8,100 bases of DNA, from positions 1 to 8,100 of the forward strand of contig JAPUHZ010000327.1 of assembly GCA_027297485.1 (NCBI GenBank). The letters are read 5' to 3'. The notes beneath the pieces are model-generated. The model was not told the DNA's origin. It was given only the letters and a program-made list of their open reading frames with translations, and made no database searches. Origin of the DNA: Deltaproteobacteria bacterium (GTDB taxonomy: Bacteria > Desulfobacterota_B > Binatia > UBA9968). Below, in pieces: positions 1 to 6,532 of this stretch (within the stretch, counting starts at the first letter, position 1; each line of letters begins with the position of its first letter). The translations under genes were made by a program, and so were the position numbers.

Positions 1-303
1 GTAGCAATCGATTAGCCCTGGAATCGGTCCCCTTAGAAAGGTGCGCATGTAAGCTTGGCGGGTGTAGCCTGCGTCTCTGAATAGTGGGAGTTCGTCAGAA
101 CAAAAACGATAGCCTTGGAAATCTTGTTCGAGCCTTTCTCCTTCTCTTCTATTCTTAGCTCCGGCAATAATCTCTGCGACAATGAGGTGAGAGGTATAAA
201 TAAAGTCAGCTTCGCTGAATTCCTCTATAATGGGGATGACTGGGTGAGATATCCGACGATCCCTGCTGCGCAGAATCTCTACCCAGATCGATGTATCGAC
301 CAA
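1..303 (-). CDS. vapC: PIN-domain toxin, VapC-like ribonuclease (3' end cut off by window edge)
   Basis: This is the N-terminal 101 codons of a PIN-domain protein, most likely the toxin of a VapBC pair, which in this family is a Mg-dependent endoribonuclease cutting tRNA or other RNA. The translation shows the PIN acidic residues in order: Asp3 in VDTSIW, Glu44 in IVAEIIAG and Asp99 in PGLIDCY, where the window ends. Roughly 25-40 residues are probably missing. There is no ATG. I chose TTG at 303 because AAAGG lies 4 bases upstream and the start falls 7 bases after the antitoxin stop, which suggests translational coupling. An in-frame TTG at 348 would add 15 residues (NTFDLTIAAG...) and overlap the antitoxin. 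The family call is confident; the exact start is uncertain, and the toxin's target cannot be read from sequence. Confidence 0.85.
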   Translation of the reverse strand, partial: MVDTSIWVEILRSRDRRISHPVIPIIEEFSEADFIYTSHLIVAEIIAGAKNRREGERLEQDFQGYRFCSDELPLFRDAGYTRQAYMRTFLRGPIPGLIDCY

Positions 304-310
304 GCAGCCT

Positions 311-511
311 TTAACGCCGGCCGCGATCGTAAGGTCGAACGTATTCAATAGCGATCCGCCCTGCCCTGGCTAGAAGCCTTCGTCGTTTTTCCAGGCGTCT
401 CTTGTCGTTTAGAAGTAGTCGGATAGCCTCAGTCTTATTTTCTGCCCCTGTCAGAGAGACGGCCTCTTTTGCCTCCTCCTTGGGAATTTTTACGGTAGTA
501 AATTTGCCCAT
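311..511 (-). CDS. vapB: VapB-like antitoxin of type II toxin-antitoxin pair
   Basis: A small basic protein of 66 residues immediately upstream of the PIN toxin, so by position and size it is the cognate antitoxin. The N-terminus (MGKFTTVKIPKEEAKEAV) followed by NKTEAIRLLLNDKRR resembles the DNA-binding half of ribbon-helix-helix VapB antitoxins (VapB type II, DUF2191-like). The Arg-rich C-terminal half would be the toxin-wrapping segment. The ATG at 511 is chosen because a strong Shine-Dalgarno (GAGGAGG) lies about 8 bases upstream; an in-frame ATG at 571 would run through the promoter and operator and has no such site. It probably represses its own promoter, where two GTATAC palindromes sit. 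The antitoxin role is inferred from context and weak motif resemblance. Confidence 0.8.
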   Translation of the reverse strand: MGKFTTVKIPKEEAKEAVSLTGAENKTEAIRLLLNDKRRLEKRRRLLARAGRIAIEYVRPYDRGRR

Positions 512-540
512 AGCTATTTCCTCCTCAGCAAATATCCAGA

Positions 541-589
541 GTATACCCAAATCAAGCCAAAAGTATACCACTTGCTATTCCGTCGTCAA
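541..589 (-). promoter_or_regulatory. vapBC promoter with paired GTATAC candidate operator
   Basis: On the minus strand a -35 TTGACG (584-589) and a -10 TATACT (562-567) are separated by 16 bases, placing transcription start near 555, about 45 bases before the antitoxin ATG. The sequence GGTATACT occurs twice in direct orientation, with its GTATAC cores at 541-546 and 563-568. They are exactly 22 bp apart, two helical turns. One copy covers the -10 box and the other lies just downstream of the expected start. This geometry suits an autorepressing antitoxin-toxin complex. The promoter and repeats are seen directly; repressor binding is inferred. Confidence 0.6.
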
Positions 590-619
590 GCAAGGAAAAG
601 TGCGATGTGGTTGCGGGGG

Positions 620-964
620 TCAGGATCGTGGGCACAAAGGTTTTTTCTTTCCCACGTAGACCTCGCACGCGGTCCTTTTCCCGCCCCGAACAACAGTAAC
701 CCTTCTCCTTGAATAGAGCTCTCCTTCGAATCTGTCGAGCTTCTTGGACGATTCCGGATCAATATTCTTGATGAGGAGGCCCTCGATCTTGGAAGCCTTA
801 TAGGGAAGAATGTATGGGTAGCCGAGGTGAGAGTCTAGCTTTTTAAAGCCCCTCAAAACGGCGGGAAATGTGGAAAAATATTTGCCGGTTATTTGATAGA
901 GCAACCTCTTGTCCATCAGGGTCCCGTAGACAAAGAGATTTTTAACCGATGATTTTGTAGGCAC
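620..964 (-). CDS. AIG2-like gamma-glutamylcyclotransferase family protein
   Basis: A 114-residue protein of the GGACT/AIG2-like gamma-glutamylcyclotransferase fold. Members cleave gamma-glutamyl-amine or gamma-glutamyl-amino acid bonds, releasing 5-oxoproline; many bacterial members have unknown substrates. Diagnostic motifs are present: FVYGTLM near residues 11-17 (substrate-binding loop), GYPYILP at 48-54, EGLLIKNI at 61-68 and LDRFEGELY at 76-84, with Glu80 the likely catalytic base. I chose the GTG at 964, which has GGAG 11 bases upstream and begins 7-9 residues before the conserved strand as is usual. An in-frame ATG at 994 lacks a ribosome site. Either start overlaps the end of the gamma-carbonic-anhydrase gene, so translation is probably coupled. 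It is the last gene of the leftward cluster. Family membership is confident; the substrate is unknown. Confidence 0.85.
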   Translation of the reverse strand: MPTKSSVKNLFVYGTLMDKRLLYQITGKYFSTFPAVLRGFKKLDSHLGYPYILPYKASKIEGLLIKNIDPESSKKLDRFEGELYSRRRVTVVRGGKRTACEVYVGKKKPLCPRS

Positions 965-1469
965 CGCCGAGATAGCTCCGGCATAGATTGACATAGGTGG
1001 AGGAGCCCATCTTGATCCAGTTTAGGGCCTCGCCGCTGATTTCTTTTTTTACCTTGGCCGGGCTTCCTGCCGCCAAGACGCGCGGGGGGATCTTGGTGTG
1101 GGGGACCACGACGCTCCCTGCGGCGATGAGCGACTCCTCTCCGATCTCTGTATTCTCTAGGACTGTGACGTTCATTCCGATGATAGCCCCACGGCGGATA
1201 ACGCACCCTTCCATGATAGCCCCGTGCCCTATAGTAACCTCCTCTTCCAGGACGGTTGCGGCTTCGCCCGAGTGAATAACACAATTATCCTGGACGCTGG
1301 TGCGAGGTCCTATCACAACGGGGTATTCGTTTTGGTCGGATCTGAGGACCGCCCCAAACCAGATGCTCGCATCCTCTCCGACTGTGACATCGCCGATGAG
1401 GACTGCCGTGGGTGCGATGAAGGCCTTGGGGGAAATCTTCGGCTTGTGTCCCTTATATTCGATAATCAT
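942..1469 (-). CDS. Gamma-carbonic anhydrase family hexapeptide-repeat protein (third metal ligand altered)
   Basis: A 175-residue left-handed beta-helix protein of the YrdA/PaaY/CaiE gamma-carbonic-anhydrase group, normally a trimer with zinc or iron at subunit interfaces. Hexapeptide repeats run from about residue 12 to 125 (for example AFIAPTAVLIGDVTVG), followed by a C-terminal helix. Conserved active-site features are Arg43 and Asp45 (VLRSDQ), Gln60 and Asp61 (VQDN), His66 (VIHSG) and His82 (IGHG). The third expected His, in the usual GHxxxxHG pattern, is Glu87 here (GHGAIMEG; codon GAA). CO2 hydration may therefore be lost or the metal site changed. The start is supported by GGAGGTGA about 7 bases upstream of the ATG. 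It lies 65 bp after the LhgO-like gene and overlaps the cyclotransferase gene. The family is clear; its activity is not. Confidence 0.92.
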   Translation of the reverse strand: MIIEYKGHKPKISPKAFIAPTAVLIGDVTVGEDASIWFGAVLRSDQNEYPVVIGPRTSVQDNCVIHSGEAATVLEEEVTIGHGAIMEGCVIRRGAIIGMNVTVLENTEIGEESLIAAGSVVVPHTKIPPRVLAAGSPAKVKKEISGEALNWIKMGSSTYVNLCRSYLGGAYKIIG

Positions 1470-1534
1470 TAAAGATTCACCTCCATAAAAATTCCCGTCT
1501 GACGATAGTTAAGAGGGAGAAAGAAATCAAGGTT

Positions 1535-2776
1535 TCAGTCTCCGAGGAAAAAGCTCTTTGCGGCGATGTCAACGATCCTTTTTCCAATGGAGAGGGATGC
1601 GGTGGCGCCGGGTGAAGGGGCATTGAGCACGTGAATGGCGTTTCCGGTTTGTGAGAGCCGAAAGTCATCGACGAGGGCTCCTGTCGCCGAGACCGCTTGG
1701 GCTCTGACTCCGGCTCTGCCAGGGACCAGATCATCGGGTTGCATATCCGGGATCAGTCGTTGCAGAGTCTTGACAAAGGCCCGCTTGCTCATAGACCGAA
1801 CCATTTCCCTCAGTCCTGATTTCCAATGCCTACGAGCCATTGACCAGAAGCCTCTATAAGAGAGGATTCCCCACATATCGCGCAGGTTGACGTCCGTTTT
1901 TCGGTAACCTTCTCGAGCGAAGGCAAGGACCGCGTTCGGACCCACTTCCACATCTCCACGGAGCGTCCGGGTGAAATGAACCCCCAGAAAGGGAAATTCG
2001 GGATCGGGCACCGAATAGATAAGTCTGTTAACTAAAAAGTGTTTTTCGGGGATAACCTTGTAATATTCACCTCGGAAAGGAACAATCCGGAGATCCTCTC
2101 TGCCCGCGAACGTCGAGTCCCTATGTCGAGCTATCATTCGGCCTATCTGGTCCGAGAACAACCCGGCACAGTTAATCAGGTACTTAGAGCGAAATTCTCC
2201 AGAAGGCGTTTCTATAATCAGCCCGCCGTCTCCTTGCGCAATGTTTTTTACCTCGCGTGAGGTGAGGATCTCGCCGCCCAGGCTCCGGATTCTTTTGGCG
2301 TAGGCTTGGGCAACTCCACTGAAGTCAATGATGCCTGTAGTCGGTGCGTAGAGTGCCCTAATTCCTGTGGCGTGGGGTTCAATCTCCTTTAGCCGTTCAG
2401 GCCCGATCATTTCCAAGCCTTGAACCCCATTGGCGTTGCCCCGGCGTAGTAGCTCGTCAAGCCGAGGGATTTCTTCCGCATGAGTCGCTATAACGATTTT
2501 GCCACAGAGATTGTAGGTGATGCCATGTTCATCACAGAATTCGAGGAGGGCCTTTCTCCCAGAGACGCATGTCTGAGCTTTGATTGATCCGGGTTTGTAA
2601 TAGATCCCCGAGTGGATGACCCCGCTGTTGTGCCCGGTTTGGTGCATGGCAAGTTGATTTTCCTTCTCTAATACGAGAAGCTTGACCCGGGGATATTTCT
2701 CGGCAATCTCCATGGCGGTAGCGAGCCCAATAATGCCTCCGCCAATCACTGTCAGATCGAATGGATTTGAGCCCAT
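1535..2776 (-). CDS. lhgO: L-2-hydroxyglutarate oxidase/dehydrogenase (LhgO family)
   Basis: A FAD-dependent oxidoreductase of the DAO superfamily, best matched to LhgO/YgaF and mitochondrial L2HGDH, which oxidise L-2-hydroxyglutarate to 2-oxoglutarate, with electrons passing to oxygen or to membrane quinones. The N-terminus carries the FAD-binding VIGGGIIGL (10-18) and the acidic end of strand 2 (LVLEKE, 34-39). The family signature HQTGHNSGVIHSG follows at 45-57, then IYYKPGS. The C-terminus has NAPSPGATASLSIGK, the second FAD contact. The ATG at 2776 gives 413 residues (E. coli LhgO is about 420) and is preferred because GGGAG sits 5 bases upstream; the ATG at 2788 has no ribosome site. 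It lies 32 bp behind the alcohol dehydrogenase gene. It may clear L-2-hydroxyglutarate made by enzyme side reactions. No csiD or gab genes are nearby, so a lysine/glutarate catabolic role is unsupported here. Confidence 0.9.
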   Translation of the reverse strand: MGSNPFDLTVIGGGIIGLATAMEIAEKYPRVKLLVLEKENQLAMHQTGHNSGVIHSGIYYKPGSIKAQTCVSGRKALLEFCDEHGITYNLCGKIVIATHAEEIPRLDELLRRGNANGVQGLEMIGPERLKEIEPHATGIRALYAPTTGIIDFSGVAQAYAKRIRSLGGEILTSREVKNIAQGDGGLIIETPSGEFRSKYLINCAGLFSDQIGRMIARHRDSTFAGREDLRIVPFRGEYYKVIPEKHFLVNRLIYSVPDPEFPFLGVHFTRTLRGDVEVGPNAVLAFAREGYRKTDVNLRDMWGILSYRGFWSMARRHWKSGLREMVRSMSKRAFVKTLQRLIPDMQPDDLVPGRAGVRAQAVSATGALVDDFRLSQTGNAIHVLNAPSPGATASLSIGKRIVDIAAKSFFLGD

Positions 2777-2808
2777 CTTCTCTCCCATTAGGATAATGAT
2801 CTTGAAAT

Positions 2809-3828
2809 TTAGGCTGCGTGTTCCGCCGAACTGACTTCAATAACGCCTGCGCCTCGGATCCGGCTCTGTTTCAACTTCTGAAGGGCGCGGTTAATTTGTG
2901 AAAGAGAAAAGATCTCGACTTCCGTGCGAATCGGAATCTCAGTGGCCAGCTCGAGCAGCGCTTGCGCATCGCGCCGCGTGGCATTCGCAACGCTCCGAAG
3001 CTTTCGTTCGTGGTACAGTAAGCTGCCATAGTCGATTTCGGGAATGGGTGTCATGGTGATGCCCGCCAGGACGACAGTGCCGCCTTTATCCAGCACTCGC
3101 AAGCCGTCCAGGACTAATCTTCCCGCAGGCGCGAAGATAATAGCGCTCTCAAGTTTTTCCGGCGGTGAATCTTCCGCTTGCCCCACCCATGCAGCGCCCA
3201 ACGCTCGAGCGTGTCTCTGGTGCTCTGAACTGCGTGTGAAAACGTAAACCTCGCAATTCCAATGCCGCGCTATCTGGATAACAATATGCGCCGACGCGCC
3301 GAAGCCGAACAAGCCAAGCCGCTCGCCGCTGCGGATCTCGCTCAACCGCAGCGCACGGTAGCCGATCACCCCCGCACACAGCAGAGGCGCCGCCTGGTGA
3401 TCGAGAAAATCTTTTGGGAGGGAGTATGCGAACGCCTCATTGACGATGGCGAATTCGGCATAGCCGCCATCCGCTTGCAAACCCGTAAACTCGGCATTAT
3501 TGCAGAGGTTCTCATTTCCGTTTTTGCAGTAGTGACATTGTCCACAGGCATAGCGCAGCCACGGAACACCGACCCGGTCTCCTTCCCTGAATCGTCTGGC
3601 CTTACGTCCGCACGCTTGTACAACCCCAACGATCTGGTGGCCGGGGATTACAGGCAATTTCGGCAGCGGGATGTCGCCTTCGGCCGTGTGCAGATCGGTG
3701 TGACACATGCCGCAGGTGTGAACACGGATGCGGACTTCATGTTGCCCCGGGAGAGGTATGGGGATGTCGGTTAAGATAAGCGGATTTTCATCAATGGGTT
3801 TGGGGGTACGCAACAGCGCAGCAAGCAT
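2809..3828 (-). CDS. Zinc-dependent alcohol dehydrogenase (CAD2-like MDR family)
   Basis: A 339-residue medium-chain dehydrogenase/reductase that should interconvert alcohols and aldehydes with NAD(P)H. Catalytic zinc ligands are visible as Cys39 (CGMCHTDLH), His64 (PGHQIVG) and Cys151 (LLCAGVIGYRAL). The structural zinc site is Cys95, Cys98, Cys101 and Cys109 (CGQCHYCKNGNENLC). The Rossmann segment reads LGLFGFGASAH (171-181), where the usual GxGxxG is GFGASA. GHQ replacing GHE and the FGFGASAH segment are typical of the bacterial cinnamyl-alcohol-dehydrogenase-like (CAD2) subgroup, so I read them as family features, not damage. It follows mlaC by 19 bp, with GGGGAG about 12 bases before the ATG, and precedes lhgO by 32 bp. 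The substrate cannot be told from sequence. Confidence 0.92.
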   Translation of the reverse strand: MLAALLRTPKPIDENPLILTDIPIPLPGQHEVRIRVHTCGMCHTDLHTAEGDIPLPKLPVIPGHQIVGVVQACGRKARRFREGDRVGVPWLRYACGQCHYCKNGNENLCNNAEFTGLQADGGYAEFAIVNEAFAYSLPKDFLDHQAAPLLCAGVIGYRALRLSEIRSGERLGLFGFGASAHIVIQIARHWNCEVYVFTRSSEHQRHARALGAAWVGQAEDSPPEKLESAIIFAPAGRLVLDGLRVLDKGGTVVLAGITMTPIPEIDYGSLLYHERKLRSVANATRRDAQALLELATEIPIRTEVEIFSLSQINRALQKLKQSRIRGAGVIEVSSAEHAA

Positions 3829-3847
3829 GCGATAAAGTCGCTCCCCT

Positions 3848-4471
3848 TTATTTCTTTTCCCCCGTTAGCTCTATCTGCTTTTCCTTCATTCTTTGGACGA
3901 GCCCTTCGTAAGATTCTTTCCTGATAACGCGGTTAAATTGGGAGCGGTAGTTGTTGACCAGGCTGATGTTTTCAATCACGACGTCGTAGATCCTCCACTC
4001 CCCTTTCACGAGATGGGCCTTATAATTGAGAGAGAACTCTTCCCCTTGACGAGTGGCAATACGGCCTGTTACCTCGGCATAATTCCCGTCCAGGTTCTCC
4101 CGTAGATAAACAAACTTTTCATCATTGTAGGATTCAATCCTGTCAAGGTACGCACGCTCCAATAGATCAGTAAAGAGCCGTACAAACTCCTCTCGCTCTT
4201 CCGGGGTGCGCCGGCGCCAGTGGCTTCCTAGGGAACGTTTTGCCATTTCGGTAAAATCAAATCGGGAGTAAATGGCCTGCCTCAGTTGGTCGCGGCGCTC
4301 TTTGGTTTTGTCCTTAGACTTGAGATGCGGGTTCTTGAGGATAGCCCGGAGCTGGTCCACAGTGCCCCGGATCTGATTTGTTGGGGCACCTGCGCTTAGG
4401 CGGGAGGGGACCAAAGCATAAAAAAACAAAAGGCATAGGGCTGCTGTCTTTGTTTTATACCTTTCCATCAT
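3848..4471 (-). CDS. mlaC: MlaC/Ttg2D-type periplasmic phospholipid-binding protein
   Basis: A 207-residue secreted protein of the Tol-Tol-Ttg2 (MlaC) family, which carries phospholipid across the periplasm between the MlaFED complex and the outer membrane. A Sec signal peptide is visible: a basic start (MMERYKTK), a hydrophobic core (AALCLLFFYALV), then SRLSAGA with cleavage probably near residue 27-29. The mature part has family features such as YSRFDFTEMAKRSLG, an all-helical N half and a curved sheet with EWRIYDVVIENISLVNNYRSQF. Its length is close to E. coli MlaC (211). The ATG overlaps the mlaD stop by one base (TAATG), implying coupling; a second ATG directly follows and either could be used. 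There is no lipobox, so a soluble carrier is expected. Confidence 0.93.
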   Translation of the reverse strand: MMERYKTKTAALCLLFFYALVPSRLSAGAPTNQIRGTVDQLRAILKNPHLKSKDKTKERRDQLRQAIYSRFDFTEMAKRSLGSHWRRRTPEEREEFVRLFTDLLERAYLDRIESYNDEKFVYLRENLDGNYAEVTGRIATRQGEEFSLNYKAHLVKGEWRIYDVVIENISLVNNYRSQFNRVIRKESYEGLVQRMKEKQIELTGEKK

Positions 4472-4929
4472 TATTTCTCGCTTTTCGCTGTCAGATCTCC
4501 ACCTACGAATTTTCCTATCAGTTCCGTGAAGTCTGGTGGCGACTCGGTCTCTCGGATCTTATCCCCGGGGCCAAGCAATTTGTCCGAGGCGCCCATGGAG
4601 ATCAAGACGAATTTGTCTCCAATGAGTCCCCGGGCCCTGACCGATGCAATCACGTCCTCTTGAAGCTGGACATGGAGGTCGATCCTGAAGCCCAGACGGG
4701 CCCGATCATCAGCCAGACCGATCGTTTCGACTCTCCCGACCTTTACCCCGGCTATCTCTACCGGGTCTCCGATTTTGAGGCCGGCCACCGAAGCAAAATC
4801 TGCATAGAGGATATAGCCGCTATTGCCCAATACTTCTAGTTTTCCCAGGCGGATGGCGAGATAGCCGAGGCAGACCATCCCCACAAGAACAAAAACACCT
4901 ACAACGATCTCCGTACGTGTTTGATTCAC
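4471..4929 (-). CDS. mlaD: MlaD-type MCE-domain lipid transport protein
   Basis: A 152-residue protein with one N-terminal membrane helix (about residues 8-27, IVVGVFVLVGMVCLGYLAI) and one periplasmic MCE domain. MlaD forms a hexameric ring above the MlaE permease, with a central channel for phospholipid. The MCE signature VAGLKIGDPVEIAGVKVG spans 48-65, and RGLIGDKFVLI lies at 100-110, followed by a short hydrophobic tail segment (FTELIGKFV). The start codon is GTG at 4929, chosen because AGGAG lies about 9 bases upstream and overlaps the mlaF stop codon (TAGGAG); no in-frame ATG is near. It is slightly shorter than E. coli MlaD (about 183), mainly at the C-terminus. Confidence 0.94.
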   Translation of the reverse strand: MNQTRTEIVVGVFVLVGMVCLGYLAIRLGKLEVLGNSGYILYADFASVAGLKIGDPVEIAGVKVGRVETIGLADDRARLGFRIDLHVQLQEDVIASVRARGLIGDKFVLISMGASDKLLGPGDKIRETESPPDFTELIGKFVGGDLTAKSEK

Positions 4930-4941
4930 CTATGAAGTCTC

Positions 4942-5688
4942 CTATAGGACCTGAATAGGGCCCTCGATCTCCCCTCGGATGAACTGTTGCACCACTGGAT
5001 TTTGGGAGGCTATAAATTCCTTTGTTGGAGAGATCTCTTCGATCAGCCCTCCTGACAGCATAGCGACATAGTCCGAGATAGTAAAGACTTCGGGGATATC
5101 GTGGCTGACGATAACGCCGGTGAATCCGAAGGTCGCGTGCATTTTTACAATGAGCTGGTGAATGCTCTTTCCTAAGAGGGGGTCGAGCCCTGTGGTGGGC
5201 TCATCGAAGAGAACGATCTCAGGGTCCATAATCAAGGCCCGGGCCAGCCCGGTTCTTTTCTTCATTCCTCCGCTCACCTCTGCCGGGTATTTGTATCCCA
5301 TTTGGTCAAGCCCTACCTGATGCAACCTCTCCTTTACTTTCTTGCGAATCTCCTCCTCGCTCATCCTGGTCTTTTCTCTTAGAGGGAAGGCAACGTTGTC
5401 AAAAATAGTCATGGAATCGAGTAGCGCGGCTCCCTGAAAGAGGACACCGAATTTTTGTCTAATCTGATTCAGGCCACTCTCTCCTAGTTTAGTAATGTCA
5501 TTACCGTCGATCAAGACTTCACCGCGGTCGGGGAGAAGAAGGGCATTCAAGTGCTTGAGGAGAACGGTCTTTCCGCAGCCGCTCCCTCCGATAATGGTGG
5601 TGAGCTTTCCGGCCTCAATCTCCAAGTTCACTCCGTTGAGGACTTGGTGGCCGGCAAAACTCTTGTGTAATTCAACAACTCGTATCAT
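4942..5688 (-). CDS. mlaF: MlaF-type ABC transporter ATP-binding protein
   Basis: A 248-residue cytoplasmic ATPase that drives MlaE/MlaD lipid transport. All ABC motifs are intact: Walker A GGSGCGKT (34-41), Q-loop Gln85 (LFQGAALLDSMT), signature SGGMKKR (139-145), Walker B IVLFDEPTTGLDP (158-170) and switch His196 (VSHDI). The SGGMKKR signature with Met-Lys in place of the common Gln-Gln is characteristic of the MlaF/Ttg2A/Mkl family rather than ordinary importers. It starts 4 bp after the mlaE stop, so coupling is expected; no strong ribosome site is visible. A separate MlaB (STAS) partner, which stabilises MlaF in E. coli, is not encoded in the cluster. Confidence 0.96.
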   Translation of the reverse strand: MIRVVELHKSFAGHQVLNGVNLEIEAGKLTTIIGGSGCGKTVLLKHLNALLLPDRGEVLIDGNDITKLGESGLNQIRQKFGVLFQGAALLDSMTIFDNVAFPLREKTRMSEEEIRKKVKERLHQVGLDQMGYKYPAEVSGGMKKRTGLARALIMDPEIVLFDEPTTGLDPLLGKSIHQLIVKMHATFGFTGVIVSHDIPEVFTISDYVAMLSGGLIEEISPTKEFIASQNPVVQQFIRGEIEGPIQVL

Positions 5689-5692
5689 CGGC

Positions 5693-6463
5693 TCAAAGCA
5701 TAACCGAGGTCAAAAAATAATCCCAGACAAGGATAAAGATGAAAGAGAGCACCACTGACTCAGTGGTGGCTTGGCTCACGCCTGTGGCCATGGGCGGGGC
5801 ATGAAATCCTTTATAACAGCAGATCCAGGTAATAATGAGGCCGAAACTCAAAGACTTTAGCAGCCCGCTGTAAACATCCCGGAAGACAACACTAGTCTGC
5901 ATACCTGAGAAGTAGCTTCCAGAGCTTACCCCAAGGAGGCCCACACCAACGAGGTAACCGCCCCAGATCCCTACAACAACGAAGATGGCGGTCAGCAATG
6001 GCATAGAGATGAGACCCGCAATGATGCGCGGGGAGACCAGGTACTTGATGGGATTAATCGCCATGGAGTAAAGGGCATCGATCTGTTCTGTAACCCGCAT
6101 GGTGCCGATCTCTGCTGCCATAGCTGAACCCGTCCTCCCTGTGACCATAAAGGCCGAGAGCACGGGGCCAAGCTCACGTAGCAAGCCCAAGGCTACGAAG
6201 GTGCCGAGCCAGCTTTCCGCGTTGAACTTTTTCAGACTATAATAACCCTGCAGACCCATCACCATTCCGGTAAAAACGCCGGAGAGGATCACGACCAGGA
6301 GAGAATCCACACCGATGCTCTTGATGTGTTTGATGATGAGATGGATCTTGGCCGGTGGGCGAAATGCCCAGCTGAAGGCAGAGAGGAGAAAGAGGAACAT
6401 CCTTCCCATCGCGGAAAGCTGATCGAGAGTGAATCGGCCGATTTGACTCAGGAGCGAAAGCAT
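5693..6463 (-). CDS. mlaE: MlaE-type lipid ABC transporter permease
   Basis: A 256-residue inner-membrane permease of the MlaE/Ttg2B family, the dimeric membrane core of the phospholipid transporter. It has an amphipathic N-terminal stretch (IGRFTLDQLSAMGRMFLFLL), then several hydrophobic helices (near 53-72, 86-107, 146-178, 203-217, 235-254). The diagnostic ELGPVLSAFMVTGR followed by TGSAMAAEIGTM (97-122), which contacts the ATPase, is intact. Its length matches E. coli MlaE (260). It is the first gene of the leftward unit. The ATG at 6463 has no clear Shine-Dalgarno, but the conserved N-terminal helix starting with IGRF requires a start at or very near it. Confidence 0.95.
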   Translation of the reverse strand: MLSLLSQIGRFTLDQLSAMGRMFLFLLSAFSWAFRPPAKIHLIIKHIKSIGVDSLLVVILSGVFTGMVMGLQGYYSLKKFNAESWLGTFVALGLLRELGPVLSAFMVTGRTGSAMAAEIGTMRVTEQIDALYSMAINPIKYLVSPRIIAGLISMPLLTAIFVVVGIWGGYLVGVGLLGVSSGSYFSGMQTSVVFRDVYSGLLKSLSFGLIITWICCYKGFHAPPMATGVSQATTESVVLSFIFILVWDYFLTSVML

Positions 6464-6501
6464 GGTCTGTGTTGTGAGAAAGAAGGCACCACCACCACGC
6501 T

Positions 6502-6528
6502 AATATAAAAAACTGCGGTAATTTGCAA
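6502..6528 (-). promoter_or_regulatory. Weak candidate promoter for the mla unit
   Basis: Within the 69-bp divergent gap before mlaE, the minus strand reads TTGCAA (6523-6528) and TATATT (6502-6507) with a 15-base spacer, somewhat short. Transcription would start near 6495, about 30 bases before the mlaE ATG. The position is right for an operon promoter, but the match is modest. No convincing promoter for the divergent methyltransferase gene was found in the same gap. Confidence 0.35.
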
Positions 6529-6532
6529 GCGT

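Noticed and set aside
916..1284. A 122-codon minus-strand frame rich in Arg and Gly
   Set aside because: Out-of-frame shadow inside the gamma-carbonic-anhydrase gene; composition is typical of a frame-shifted reading.
3636..3640. GHQ instead of GHE at the catalytic zinc site of the alcohol dehydrogenase
   Set aside because: The substitution is, to my knowledge, normal for the bacterial CAD2-like subgroup, and all zinc ligands are present, so it is not a defect.
3262..3774. A 170-codon open frame on the plus strand
   Set aside because: It lies fully antisense to the alcohol dehydrogenase gene, whose zinc and cofactor motifs are intact; the translation resembles no family I know and has no ribosome site.
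4378..4839. A 153-codon open frame on the plus strand
   Set aside because: Antisense to mlaC and mlaD, both with clear family signatures; the translation looks like a shadow, with no recognisable domain.
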